Source: an uncultured Selenomonadales bacterium
GTDB taxonomy: Bacteria; Bacillota; Negativicutes; DSM-1736; Dendrosporobacteraceae
NCBI GenBank assembly: GCA_946407015.1
Contig: CAMJML010000001.1
Span: 496,001-560,000 of the forward strand
Direction: 5' to 3'
DNA: 64,000 bases
A model generated the notes under the pieces. That model saw only the letters and a list, made by a program, of their open reading frames with translations, made no database searches and was not told the origin of the DNA. The position numbers and the translations under genes were made by a program. This document shows, piece after piece, positions 1 through 7,918 of the stretch. Position 1 is the stretch's first letter. Each line of letters opens with the position of its first letter.

Positions 1-429
1 GCGGGCTTCATCCATCAAATTGACACAAACTACAATATTGGGGGTGATTTCCATGACCTGCAGGGCTAAATTCAGGTTTCGCTCCAGGCAGGTGGCATCC
101 AGTACGACCAGGGTCACGTCAGGGCGTCCAAAGCAGATGAAGTCTCTGGCGACCTGCTCTTCGACTGAATGGGCCAGGATGGAATAAGTTCCTGGCAGGT
201 CTACAAGCAGGAAGGATTGATCCTGATAAGTAAACGTGCCTTGTGCATTATCAACCGTCTTTCCCGGCCAGTTGCCGGTATGCTGGCGCAGGCCGGTCAA
301 TGCATTAAACACCGTGCTTTTACCTACATTGGGATTACCGGCAAGGGCAACCACAAATTGATTGGCAGCCGGAGTAATACCAAAATGACGGCTTAACATT
401 TGCTGATGGCTTTCTGAAGTGCTATTCAC
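1..429 (-). CDS. feoB: Ferrous iron transport protein B, N-terminal part (cut by window edge)
   Basis: This is the N-terminal 143 codons of FeoB, the GTPase-coupled inner-membrane Fe(II) permease; the membrane domain lies outside the window. The start is GTG at 429, with a GGAGGG ribosome binding site at 436-441. Visible GTPase motifs are G1 GNPNVGKS, the FeoB-typical [11 protein letters not shown] switch region, G3 DLPGTYS and G4 NLMD near the edge. The gene lies 11 nt downstream of feoA on the same strand, so the two are probably co-transcribed. Its G1 ends in VGKS, whereas the second FeoB of the window (8991-11363) has SGKT, so the two are distinct paralogues. Assignment to the family is secure; the metal carried is inferred. 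Confidence 0.95.
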   Translation of the reverse strand, partial: MNSTSESHQQMLSRHFGITPAANQFVVALAGNPNVGKSTVFNALTGLRQHTGNWPGKTVDNAQGTFTYQDQSFLLVDLPGTYSILAHSVEEQVARDFICFGRPDVTLVVLDATCLERNLNLALQVMEITPNIVVCVNLMDEAR

Positions 430-440
430 GCGAAACCCTC

Positions 441-695
441 CTAAAACTTGTTTGCAATATGGACTTTAATGTTGCTGGCATCATCATGCCGCAGCGCAAT
501 GATGGAGTCTCTGACTTTAAAGGCAATGGGATCACCGGCAGGGCTGCGGCGGACGCATTCTACCGCTGTACCCGGGACCATTCCCATATCCAGTATTCTC
601 CTTCTTAGCAGTCCATTCAATTCTATGGCTGCAACCCAGCAGGATTCTCCTGCATTCAGGGTAGATAACGCTCTCGTATCAGCACTTTGAATCAT
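441..695 (-). CDS. feoA: Ferrous iron transport protein A
   Basis: This is a small SH3-like FeoA protein of 84 residues, thought to bind and modulate FeoB on the cytoplasmic side. The FeoA core is visible: a hydrophobic strand, [19 protein letters not shown], then [16 protein letters not shown]. The start is ATG 695 with GGAGGA about 8 nt upstream. It is the first gene of a minus-strand feoAB operon divergent from the cobalamin-riboswitch transcript. The shared 696-876 spacer holds two similar palindromes at 747-763 and 785-801. No good Fur-box match was seen upstream, in contrast to the second feoA at 8732. Confidence 0.93.
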   Translation of the reverse strand: MIQSADTRALSTLNAGESCWVAAIELNGLLRRRILDMGMVPGTAVECVRRSPAGDPIAFKVRDSIIALRHDDASNIKVHIANKF

Positions 696-746
696 TTGAA
701 AATCCTCCTCGTTTTTTAGCTCAGGGCAACATTTGCTGGCGAAGAT

Positions 747-801
747 AGTTAGCCAAAGCTAGTAATCTAACCTGTGGTAAAGTTTGCTAGCCGTAGCTAA
801 C
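747..801. promoter_or_regulatory. Two repeated imperfect palindromes upstream of feoAB, candidate operators
   Basis: AGTTAGCCAAAGCTAGT (747-763) and TGCTAGCCGTAGCTAAC (785-801) share the core TAGCCnnAGCTA and lie about 38 nt apart between the divergent feoA and the riboswitch transcript. A third degenerate unit may start near 732 (TTTGCTGGCGAAGATAGTTAG). Repeated palindromes of this size suggest a dimeric repressor site; a DtxR/MntR-type regulator would be a reasonable guess for an iron gene, but that is inference. The rest of 696-876 shows nothing else recognisable. Confidence 0.4.
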
Positions 802-876
802 ATTTCGCTTATCTTGTGTATGTTATGAAGGGAGGAACAGGATTGTTACCCTGCGCTAAATATTTTTCGTGAAACA

Positions 877-905
877 TTGACTTTGTCCAGCCTGAGTGAT
901 AATAT
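877..905 (+). promoter_or_regulatory. Sigma-A-type promoter for the riboswitch transcript
   Basis: A -35 box TTGACT (877-882) and a -10 box TAATAT (900-905) are separated by 17 nt. Transcription would begin near 912, about 30 nt before the cobalamin riboswitch. Spacing and position fit well. Confidence 0.65.
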
Positions 906-939
906 TAACTTACTGAATTATTGATAATTGAATACTGCG

Positions 940-1098
940 GTATAGGTGCCCTAAGGGCTTAATAGGGAAGTCCGGTGTAATACCGGCGCGGTCCCGCCAC
1001 TGTAATGGGAGAGCAACCTCAAGTGATGCCACTGAGACCATGGGTCTTGGGAAGGTTTGAGCTCGCGATGATCCAGAGCCAGGAGAACTGCCTATATA
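940..1098 (+). ncRNA. Cobalamin riboswitch (B12 element)
   Basis: The conserved blocks of an adenosylcobalamin aptamer appear in order: GGTGCC, AATAGGGAA, CCGGTGTAATACCGGCGCGG, TCCCGCCACTGTAA, GCCACTGAGACC, GGGAAGG and finally GAGCCAGGAGAACTGCC. It lies 5' of an exported CbiK-type chelatase and downstream genes for corrinoid synthesis and uptake, and therefore probably lowers their expression when B12 is plentiful. Tandem terminators follow at 1163-1194 and 1211-1238, one of which could serve as the expression platform. Confidence 0.95.
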
Positions 1099-1162
1099 TC
1101 AATCACCGTTATACTCACGAGCGATGGGGAAGGGGATTTTGTACAAGCATGTATATCATCTT

Positions 1163-1194
1163 CCCGGCTATTTTTCAATAGCTGGGATTTTTAT
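1163..1194 (+). terminator. Intrinsic terminator after the cobalamin aptamer
   Basis: The stem CCCGGCTATT / AATAGCTGGG (1163-1172 with 1177-1186) is followed by ATTTTTAT. It lies about 65 nt past the aptamer and is the likely riboswitch-controlled terminator. Confidence 0.8.
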
Positions 1195-1210
1195 TGATAT
1201 AATTTTGTCA

Positions 1211-1238
1211 AAAAACCTCCCATTAGGGAGGTTTTTTT
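1211..1238 (+). terminator. Second tandem intrinsic terminator in the leader
   Basis: The stem AACCTCCC / GGGAGGTT (1214-1221 with 1226-1233) ends in a run of T. It sits 17 nt after the first terminator and still upstream of the chelatase gene, so it may add tightness to riboswitch control. Confidence 0.85.
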
Positions 1239-1297
1239 ATACTCTAACCGTTTCTTAACGTGAAGAGTTTTCATTGCTCATTAGGTCGAAATGTTTT

Positions 1298-1345
1298 GGT
1301 TGCGACTGGGAACGCAACACTGTCCCGTTAGGGACATCCTTTTTA
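1298..1345 (+). other. Two further hairpins in the long leader
   Basis: GTTGCG/CGCAAC (1299-1304 with 1313-1318) is followed by TGTCCC-GTTA-GGGACA (1321-1336) and then TCCTTTTT. The second hairpin looks like a third weak terminator. With them the 349-nt leader between the aptamer and the chelatase gene holds four stems. Confidence 0.5.
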
Positions 1346-1446
1346 CAATTCTATTTTATATAAAATTTACTGTCGAAGGAGGGATAGCCGGTTACCGTCC
1401 AGGACTTTTTAAAACTTTTAATGCTATGGAGAGGATGAAGAAGATC

Positions 1447-2373
1447 ATGAATTATGCCATGAAAGTGTGTTTAAGTATTGTTTTAATCTGCGCAGTGGTA
1501 TTGGGAGTTAGTGCAGCAGGGGGAACAGCTGTTGAAGCGGCTGCAGCAAAAAAAGCCATTGTCGTGGTCAGTTTTGGGACAACTTTTGATGATGCCCGTA
1601 CGGCCTGTATTGAAAGTGTGGAGAACAAAATCAAGGCAAGCTTCCCTGATTATGAAGTGCGCCGTGCTTTTACCTCTAAAATTGTTATGAAACGTTTGGC
1701 TGACCGGAATATTCAAGTTGACAGCCTGGAGCAAGCATTAGAAAAGCTGCAGAAAGAAGGCTATAAAGAAGTAGTTGTTCAAACAACTCATCTGACGACA
1801 GGTGAGGAATATGATAAAAAAGTCATTGCTGTGGTCAATCAGTACGCCAAAGCATTTGATCAGATTACCATAGGCCGTCCGGTATTAACGTTTAATGGCG
1901 AAAATGGGACTCCAAACGATTTTGCTATTGCTGCCAAGGCTCTGAAAACCCAAATGCCAATGCTGCAATTTCCTGACCGGACCGTAGTTTTCATGGGGCA
2001 TGGTTCACCGCATCAGCACAATCCTGCCTATGCGGCTTTGCAACAGGCAATTGATGCTGCTGGAATGAAAGCCGTTGTCGGTGTTGTTGAAGAAACCGAT
2101 ACTCCGAATTTCGAAGATGTGCAAGCTGCATTAAAAGAAAAAGGAATTAAGAAAGTTCTTCTAATGCCTCTGATGCTGGTAGCTGGTGATCATGCCAACA
2201 ACGATATGGCTGGTGATGAGCCGGATTCCTGGAAAAATATCCTAATCGCGGATGGCTATCAAGTCAGTACTTATATTCATGGCCTCGGTGAGAATGCTGC
2301 CTTCCAAGATATCTATGTACAACATGTCAGAGATGCCATTTTAGGATTATATCCAACTGCACACCAAAAGTAA
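1447..2373 (+). CDS. cbiK: Exported CbiK-type sirohydrochlorin cobaltochelatase
   Basis: This is a class II chelatase of the CbiK family, about 308 residues, which inserts Co(II) (or Fe) into sirohydrochlorin. Catalytic-type residues are visible: a His in GHGSPHQHN (about residue 185), a Glu in VVEETD and a His in GDHANNDM (about residue 249). Unlike cytosolic CbiK it begins with a hydrophobic signal peptide, so it probably acts outside the inner membrane, as reported for the periplasmic CbiK of Desulfovibrio. The start is uncertain: ATG 1447 has GAGG 12 nt upstream, whereas ATG 1435 is almost on top of the ribosome site. The gene is behind a cobalamin riboswitch and upstream of cbiL and btuFCD. 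Confidence 0.88.
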   Translation: MNYAMKVCLSIVLICAVVLGVSAAGGTAVEAAAAKKAIVVVSFGTTFDDARTACIESVENKIKASFPDYEVRRAFTSKIVMKRLADRNIQVDSLEQALEKLQKEGYKEVVVQTTHLTTGEEYDKKVIAVVNQYAKAFDQITIGRPVLTFNGENGTPNDFAIAAKALKTQMPMLQFPDRTVVFMGHGSPHQHNPAYAALQQAIDAAGMKAVVGVVEETDTPNFEDVQAALKEKGIKKVLLMPLMLVAGDHANNDMAGDEPDSWKNILIADGYQVSTYIHGLGENAAFQDIYVQHVRDAILGLYPTAHQK

Positions 2374-2392
2374 GACTTATCCAAACACCTGC

Positions 2393-2440
2393 GGCAGTTT
2401 CGAAAAAAAATTTCGGGACTGCCTAGGGTTTTTTGTGTTT
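2393..2440 (+). terminator. Intrinsic terminator after cbiK
   Basis: GGCAGTTTCGAAA pairs with TTTCGGGACTGCC (2393-2405 with 2411-2423) across an A-rich loop, followed by TAGGGTTTTTTG. It may limit read-through into cbiL. Confidence 0.75.
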
Positions 2441-2521
2441 TTAATGGTATACTTAATTTTGGGTTTTTTCGTATTAGAATGCCCAAATTCGCGTCAGCGG
2501 TTTTATTATTAGGAGGGTATT

Positions 2522-3220
2522 ATGTCAGGGATTTTTTATGGTGTTGGTGTAGGTCCGGGGGACCCGGAACTACTTACAGTAAAAGCGATTCAGGTAATTA
2601 AGGCTGCCGATGTCATTATCGCGCCTAAGACAGAAAAAAAAGAAGGAAGTGTGGCTTTATCGATTGCCAGCCCTTACTTAAAACCGGATGTGGAAATTCT
2701 GACGCAGGTCTTCCCAATGGTATCGGATACGGAAATTTTAGAGGATGCCTGGGAAAGCAATAAACAAACTATCCTGGCGCTGCTGGCAGCTGGGAAAAAG
2801 GTCGTATTTTTAACATTGGGTGATCCCATGTTTTACAGTACATACATTTATGTATTCCGGTTGTTGGAAAACTCGGGATATCCGATTGAAACGGTGCCGG
2901 GCGTTACCGCTTTCTGTGCCATTGGCAGCAAGCTTGGGTATCCGTTGGTGGAAGGCAATAATATTTTAAGCATTATTCCGGCAACCATTGAAGAGGACAA
3001 ACTGGAACAGGCGCTGGCTATGTCGGATAATGTGGTTTTAATGAAAGTGTATAAGAACGTTCACGATGTGGTGGAGAAACTCAACCGGCATCAATTAGCG
3101 GACAAAGCGGTTATGATCAGCCGCTGCGGGCTGCCTGATGAGAAAGTGGTTCGGGATTTAGACGCCATTGGGGATGAAAAAATTAATTACTTGTCAACGA
3201 TTTTATCCCGCCGGAGTTAG
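2522..3220 (+). CDS. cbiL: Precorrin-2/cobalt-factor II C20-methyltransferase
   Basis: This SAM-dependent methyltransferase of the tetrapyrrole methylase family has 232 residues, a normal length. It methylates C20 of precorrin-2 or Co-factor II in cobalamin ring synthesis. The N-terminal glycine-rich motif GVGVGPGDPELLTVKA and the middle block LTLGDPMFYSTYIYV followed by ETVPGVTAF are characteristic of CbiL/CobI. The ribosome site AGGAGGG lies 6-7 nt before ATG 2522. No other corrin ring genes are present in this window. The neighbouring chelatase would make its substrate if the metal step occurred in the same compartment, which the chelatase signal peptide calls into question. Confidence 0.93.
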   Translation: MSGIFYGVGVGPGDPELLTVKAIQVIKAADVIIAPKTEKKEGSVALSIASPYLKPDVEILTQVFPMVSDTEILEDAWESNKQTILALLAAGKKVVFLTLGDPMFYSTYIYVFRLLENSGYPIETVPGVTAFCAIGSKLGYPLVEGNNILSIIPATIEEDKLEQALAMSDNVVLMKVYKNVHDVVEKLNRHQLADKAVMISRCGLPDEKVVRDLDAIGDEKINYLSTILSRRS

Positions 3221-3256
3221 AGGTTTTGTTCAAGCAAGAAAACGAGGTGGCTGAAG

Positions 3257-4228
3257 ATGCAGGTTTCAAAAAAGTATTCTTTGTTTGTGATAGGCGTGGT
3301 GGTGCTGCTGGTTCTATTGACTGGCTGCAGCCGGAGCCGAGTGCCGAACTCTGCAGGACAGGCTAACAGCTATCTTTCTGTGACAGACGATGCTGGACGC
3401 ACTGTCGTACTGCCGCATAAACCGGAAAAAATTGTTGTACTGTCCACGTCTTTTCTTGAATTTCTCTATGCAGTGGATGGAAAAGCGGTCGGCCGGCCTG
3501 GTTCGAGAACCGGTCAGATTCCTCCTGCAGCCCAAAGTGTGCCGGAAATCGGCTATGTATACAATGTCAACCTTGAAAAGGTTATTTCGCTGCAGCCGGA
3601 TTTGGTTATTGCTTTTCAAGGTATTCATGAGAAACTCATTCCTGTGCTGGAGAGCAATCATATTCCGGTTCTCCTGATCCGGATTAAAGGCTATCAGGAT
3701 ATAACGGATAAGCTGAAATTGTTCAGCAGTATTGCCGGTACAACTCCGAAAGGTGAAGAACTTGCGCGTGATATTGAAGCAAAAGTCAATGCCATTGTTG
3801 CCAAAGTCCCGGATAAACCAACCAAAGTAGCCATTTTGCATGCAACAGCCAAAAGCGTTACTGTCGAATTGGATAACAGCATTACCGGCAGTATTGCCAA
3901 ACAACTGCGGTTAACCAATATAGCCAGTGGCAGCAAGGCTTTAGAAAGCGACCCGGATGCCACTCCGTATAGTCTGGAGAAACTGGTTGAGGCCGATCCG
4001 GATAAAATATTTGTGGTGACAATGGGCTATGGTCCTGAAGTGGAAAACCGGATCAAGGGCGACGTGGAGAGCAATCCGGCGTGGGCTGCATTGTCTGCTG
4101 TTCAAAATAAACAAGTGTATCTTCTGCCTGAAGAATTGTTTTTGCTCAATCCGGGATTACGCTATCCTGAAGCAGTTGAGCATATGGCCAAATTAGTTTA
4201 TCCTGAGGTATTTGGTCATGTCCAATAG
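3257..4228 (+). CDS. btuF: Cobalamin-type ABC transporter substrate-binding lipoprotein
   Basis: This is a periplasmic-binding-protein-like lipoprotein of the FecB/BtuF class III fold, 323 residues. The N-terminus has a short basic stretch, a hydrophobic core and the lipobox LTGC at about residues 21-24, so it should be lipid-anchored. Two lobes linked by a long helix are implied by the blocks DDAGRTVVLPHKPEKIVVL, LEKVISLQPDLVIAFQ and ADPDKIFVVTMGYG. The riboswitch and cbiL context favour a corrinoid ligand, but haem or siderophore binding proteins look alike. It overlaps btuC by 11 nt. Confidence 0.85.
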   Translation: MQVSKKYSLFVIGVVVLLVLLTGCSRSRVPNSAGQANSYLSVTDDAGRTVVLPHKPEKIVVLSTSFLEFLYAVDGKAVGRPGSRTGQIPPAAQSVPEIGYVYNVNLEKVISLQPDLVIAFQGIHEKLIPVLESNHIPVLLIRIKGYQDITDKLKLFSSIAGTTPKGEELARDIEAKVNAIVAKVPDKPTKVAILHATAKSVTVELDNSITGSIAKQLRLTNIASGSKALESDPDATPYSLEKLVEADPDKIFVVTMGYGPEVENRIKGDVESNPAWAALSAVQNKQVYLLPEELFLLNPGLRYPEAVEHMAKLVYPEVFGHVQ

Positions 4229-5243
4229 ACATAACGAAGCCAAAGTTAATTTCCCGTTCGTGGCTTCCAGAACGGCCTGGCGGCTTTTTGTTCTGGCGGT
4301 TTTTGCGTTGCTGGCGGTTGCCGGCGTTGTGCTTAGCCTGGTCAAGGGAGCACTGGCTATTACACCGGAACAGGTTTGGCAAATTATGCTGACATCGGCC
4401 AATGATGCTAAGGGCCAGGTCATCTGGAATATTCGCCTGCCCCGTACTCTAGTAGGTGCGTTGGTCGGCTTGAACCTGGCTTTGTCCGGGGCTATTTTGC
4501 AAGCCGTGATGCGCAACCCTTTGGCGGATCCTCATATCATTGGGATTTCCTCCGGCGCGGGGTTAGCCGGTGTGGCGATTATGATTCTTTTTCCGGCGAT
4601 GGAATACTTGATTACACCGGTTGCTTTTGCCGGTGCCATGATAGCCGCCGTGATCATTTATATTTTAGCCTGGAAAGGCGGTATCCGTCCTATCCGGATT
4701 ATTCTGGCCGGTGTAGCGGTATCGGCATTTTTAGGTTCAGGGATTTCAGCACTCATGATTTTTTACAGTGACCGGGTTCATGGTGCCCTCATGTGGATGG
4801 TGGGGGGACTGTCGGCCCGCAGTTGGCCGCATCTGGAGATTATCCTGCCTTATTCCTTGCTGGGCGGCGTACTGGCGCTGCTGGGCGCGACACGTCTTAA
4901 TGTACTCCAGCTTGGCGATGATATGGCGCGCGGACTGGGGCTTCAGGTTGAAGTCACTCGCATTGCCATGACTGCTGTCGCGGCTTTATTAGCCGCCAGC
5001 GCTGTCAGTGTAGCCGGTCTGCTAGGCTTTGTGGGGCTGATTGTTCCTCATGCAGCTCGTCTCATGATTGGCTCGGATTACCGCTATTTATTACCGGCAG
5101 CCGCTTTGCTGGGAATTGGCGTGGTCACGATCAGCGATATGCTGGCCCGGACGGTTTTGGCTCCGGTGGAATTGCCGGTGGGCATTATCATGGCTTTTGT
5201 TGGTGCGCCCTTTTTCCTCTATTTACTAAGGAGGGAAGTGTAA
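4218..5243 (+). CDS. btuC: FecCD/BtuC-family ABC permease
   Basis: This inner-membrane permease of a type II ABC importer has about 341 residues and around ten predicted membrane helices. Family blocks include RLPRTLVGALVGLNLALSG, QAVMRNPLADPHIIGISSG, VAVSAFLGSGISALM and the GLLGFVGLIVPHAARL loop that contacts the ATPase. I prefer ATG 4218, which has GAGGT 8 nt upstream, over the TTG two codons earlier. It overlaps the end of btuF by 11 nt and its TAA overlaps the ATG of the ATPase gene, so the three are translationally coupled. Confidence 0.9.
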   Translation: MSNRHNEAKVNFPFVASRTAWRLFVLAVFALLAVAGVVLSLVKGALAITPEQVWQIMLTSANDAKGQVIWNIRLPRTLVGALVGLNLALSGAILQAVMRNPLADPHIIGISSGAGLAGVAIMILFPAMEYLITPVAFAGAMIAAVIIYILAWKGGIRPIRIILAGVAVSAFLGSGISALMIFYSDRVHGALMWMVGGLSARSWPHLEIILPYSLLGGVLALLGATRLNVLQLGDDMARGLGLQVEVTRIAMTAVAALLAASAVSVAGLLGFVGLIVPHAARLMIGSDYRYLLPAAALLGIGVVTISDMLARTVLAPVELPVGIIMAFVGAPFFLYLLRREV

Positions 5244-6043
5244 TGACCGTTCTTGAAGCCCGCCACCTGGCCATCCGGATTGGTGAAAAACAGATCCTTT
5301 CAGAGTTAACGCTGGCGGTCCCCACCGGTAAGATTACAGCTATTTTAGGGCCGAACGGATCTGGTAAGAGCACCCTGCTAAAAGCACTGTCCCGGGTACT
5401 TAAGCCTCAAGCCGGGACGGTTTATTTTGATGGGCGTGATTTGAAAGCTATTAGCAGCAAGGACCTGGCTCGCCGTCTGGCTGTCTTGCCGCAAGCGCCC
5501 CAGTCTCCGCCCGACCTCACGGTCAGGGATTTGGTTGAACATGGCCGTTTTCCGCACCGAAGCTGGTGGAAAGGTCCGGCAGCGGCTGACCGGACGATCG
5601 TTACTTGGGCACTGGAGCAGACTGGAATGCTTTCCATGGCTGAACGTCTGGTGAGTACACTGTCAGGCGGTGAACGGCAGCGAGCCTGGATTGCCATGGC
5701 ACTGGCCCAGCAGCCGCAAGTGCTGCTATTAGACGAACCCACCACGTATCTTGATATTTGCCATCAGTTGGAGATCATGCAACTGGTAGCAAAACTCAAT
5801 CAGGAAAATGGCATCACCGTTGTCATGGTACTACACGACATCAATCAGGCTGCCCAGGTGGCCGACTATATTGCCGTCATGCGCGATGGCGGTATCTTTG
5901 CGGCTGGAACTCCCGGACAAGTGGTGACTCAGAGTATGCTGCGGGAAGTTTTCCGGGTGGAAGCCGATGTGCTGCCTGCTGAAAATGGGAAGCCTGTTTT
6001 TTTAGTTACCGGACTGGCTAACCAGAAAATGAAAACAACATAG
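5243..6043 (+). CDS. btuD: BtuD/FecE-family ABC importer ATPase
   Basis: This is the ATPase of the corrinoid/metallophore importer, 266 residues, acting on the cytoplasmic face with the preceding permease. Walker A is GPNGSGKST, the signature is LSGGERQRAWIA, Walker B is VLLLDEPTTYLD and the switch His is in VLHDINQAA. The ATG overlaps the TAA of the permease gene by one base (TAATG). A 74-nt spacer without a clear terminator separates it from the next ABC gene, which belongs to an exporter-type pair. Confidence 0.9.
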   Translation: MTVLEARHLAIRIGEKQILSELTLAVPTGKITAILGPNGSGKSTLLKALSRVLKPQAGTVYFDGRDLKAISSKDLARRLAVLPQAPQSPPDLTVRDLVEHGRFPHRSWWKGPAAADRTIVTWALEQTGMLSMAERLVSTLSGGERQRAWIAMALAQQPQVLLLDEPTTYLDICHQLEIMQLVAKLNQENGITVVMVLHDINQAAQVADYIAVMRDGGIFAAGTPGQVVTQSMLREVFRVEADVLPAENGKPVFLVTGLANQKMKTT

Positions 6044-6117
6044 TACCGGAAAATAGACCGTAATATGCACTGGATCGGGTCTGAACAGGTACTAGAAGTA
6101 AAGGCTGATGAAAACCG

Positions 6118-6957
6118 ATGATTACAATTCATGGATTGGTAAAGCAATTTGCCGACCGTACGGCTATTGATCATTTAGACTTAAGGATTGATAAAGGAGA
6201 AACCTTTGGCCTGCTGGGACCGAACGGGGCAGGGAAAACGACAACCATTCGGATTCTGACCATGCTGACCAAAGCGACAGCCGGACAAATCAACATTGCC
6301 GGCTTTGATTTACCGGCTGATGAACAACAGATCAAGGCCATTATTGGTGTTGTTCCCCAGTTTTTTAATTTAGACAGCGATTTAACTGCCCGGGAAAACC
6401 TGGATCTGCATGGGCGTTTGCATCACATTCCCAGTGACGAGCGGAACAGGCGGATTACCGAGCTGCTGCAATATGTTGAGTTAAGTGACCGTGAGCATGA
6501 CCGGGTCAACACGTTTTCCGGCGGCATGAAGCGGCGGCTTATGATAGCCAGGGCTTTGCTGCATCGTCCCCAGGTTTTATTTCTCGATGAGCCGACCGTG
6601 GGGCTTGACCCGCAGGTCAGACGCCGGCTGTGGGATTTAATCCGGCGCCTGAATGAGGAGGGATTGACTGTCCTATTGACCACTCATTACATTGAAGAGG
6701 CCGAGAGTCTGTGTAAACGGGTGGCTATTTTAGATAAAGGCAGGCTGATTGCCCTCAATTCACCGGCTGCCTTATGCCAGGGGCTGGGCGAGTTTGTTGT
6801 GGAATGGTCGGATGGTGAAGCCACCAACTCCCGCTTTTTTTCCGACAGGGCAGCCGCAGCTCAGTTTGCAGCAACCCTAACGGCGACAACCACCATTCGC
6901 CTTTCCAATCTGGAGGACGTTTTTGTGGAATTAACCGGGCGAAAGGTGGTTGGCTAG
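6118..6957 (+). CDS. ABC-2 type transporter ATPase (DrrA-like)
   Basis: This is an ATP-binding subunit of an ABC-2 exporter, 279 residues. Motifs: Walker A GPNGAGKTT, signature FSGGMKRRLMIARALL, Walker B VLFLDEPTVGLDP and switch His in TTHYIEEAE. The C-terminal extension with LEDVFVELTGR is typical of the DrrA/NodI group that energises drug, polysaccharide or lipid exporters. The cargo is unknown. Its stop overlaps the GTG start of the permease gene. It lies directly after btuD, so it may share the riboswitch-controlled transcript. Confidence 0.85.
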   Translation: MITIHGLVKQFADRTAIDHLDLRIDKGETFGLLGPNGAGKTTTIRILTMLTKATAGQINIAGFDLPADEQQIKAIIGVVPQFFNLDSDLTARENLDLHGRLHHIPSDERNRRITELLQYVELSDREHDRVNTFSGGMKRRLMIARALLHRPQVLFLDEPTVGLDPQVRRRLWDLIRRLNEEGLTVLLTTHYIEEAESLCKRVAILDKGRLIALNSPAALCQGLGEFVVEWSDGEATNSRFFSDRAAAAQFAATLTATTTIRLSNLEDVFVELTGRKVVG

Positions 6958-7697
6958 TGCTTACCGATATTTGGACAGTTTTCTGGCGTGACTGGATTGT
7001 TTTAAAGCGGCGGCTAAGCCGCTATATCTTGTCGCGCATGATTTCCCCCATGTTATATTTGGTGGCTTTTGGCTGGGGATTGGGGCGCAGCATTCAAACC
7101 GGGCAAGGCAGCTATCTGGACTTTATTGTACCGGGGATTGTGGCCTTGAATTCGATGACCATCAGCTTTAATGCGGTGGGCACACCGCTGAATATGAGCC
7201 GGGTCTACCATAAAACCCTGGAAGAGTATCTCATTGCTCCGATCAGTGCCGCCGCTTTTGTGCTCGGCAAGATTTTTTCCGGGATGCTGCGCGGGCTGAT
7301 CTCTTCGGCAGTTCTCATTATTATGGCGTATGCTTTTGGTGCTAAGTTCAGCTTAAACGCTTGGTTTATGGCCATTCTCCTGCTAAATTGCGGTATATTT
7401 GCCGCCTTGGCTGTCGTGGCGGCTATGAGTTTGGACAGTCATGAGGATATGGGGAATTTTAATACCTATGTCCTGCTTCCGATGTCTTTTCTTTGTGCAA
7501 CCTTTTTTACTCCCAAACAGCTGCCTGAGCTGGCTCGCTGGTTGATTGAAATCCTGCCTTTAACCCATGCCAGTCAAGCACTGCGCAGCAGTGCCGCAGG
7601 AGCGGGGGTTGCTCCCGTATCGCTGGCCGTTATGGCCCTCTATTTCATTGCCTTTGTTGCCGTAGGCATCTGGCAGGTTAAAAGAGTACGCGATTGA
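6957..7697 (+). CDS. ABC-2 type transporter permease
   Basis: This 246-residue membrane protein of the ABC-2 family has about six hydrophobic spans and an amphipathic N-terminal segment (FWRDWIVLKRRLSRY) before the first. The family-like block LYLVAFGWGLGRSI and the loop PMSFLCATFFTPKQLPELARW are visible. The start is GTG 6957, sharing one base with the stop of its ATPase gene. A terminator follows at 7711-7745. Substrate unknown; a role linked to the corrinoid genes rests only on position. Confidence 0.85.
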   Translation: MLTDIWTVFWRDWIVLKRRLSRYILSRMISPMLYLVAFGWGLGRSIQTGQGSYLDFIVPGIVALNSMTISFNAVGTPLNMSRVYHKTLEEYLIAPISAAAFVLGKIFSGMLRGLISSAVLIIMAYAFGAKFSLNAWFMAILLLNCGIFAALAVVAAMSLDSHEDMGNFNTYVLLPMSFLCATFFTPKQLPELARWLIEILPLTHASQALRSSAAGAGVAPVSLAVMALYFIAFVAVGIWQVKRVRD

Positions 7698-7710
7698 TCT
7701 TAAAAAGCAG

Positions 7711-7745
7711 AGGTCAGGCTACCCAGCCTGGCCTTCTTTGTTAGT
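7711..7745 (+). terminator. Intrinsic terminator closing the ABC operon
   Basis: GGTCAGGCT and AGCCTGGCC (7712-7720 with 7725-7733) form the stem around ACCC, followed by TTCTTTGTT. Confidence 0.8.
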
Positions 7746-7918
7746 CTTTCCTTCTTTCATGTGGGGTGGGTGATCTTGCTGGAGTATGTTAGCAAAATAT
7801 GATAAGATGAATAGCAGCAGGATTTGCAGGATTATGAGAGCAAATAAGCGTCTTTTACATATACTAAAGCACGATATGGATTTGGCCTGATAACAGCTGG
7901 GAGAAAGGGGAATCTTGT

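Noticed and set aside
3314-3904. A 196-codon open frame on the minus strand
   Set aside because: It lies entirely opposite the btuF gene, has no ribosome site and its translation has no recognisable domain; it is a shadow of the real gene.
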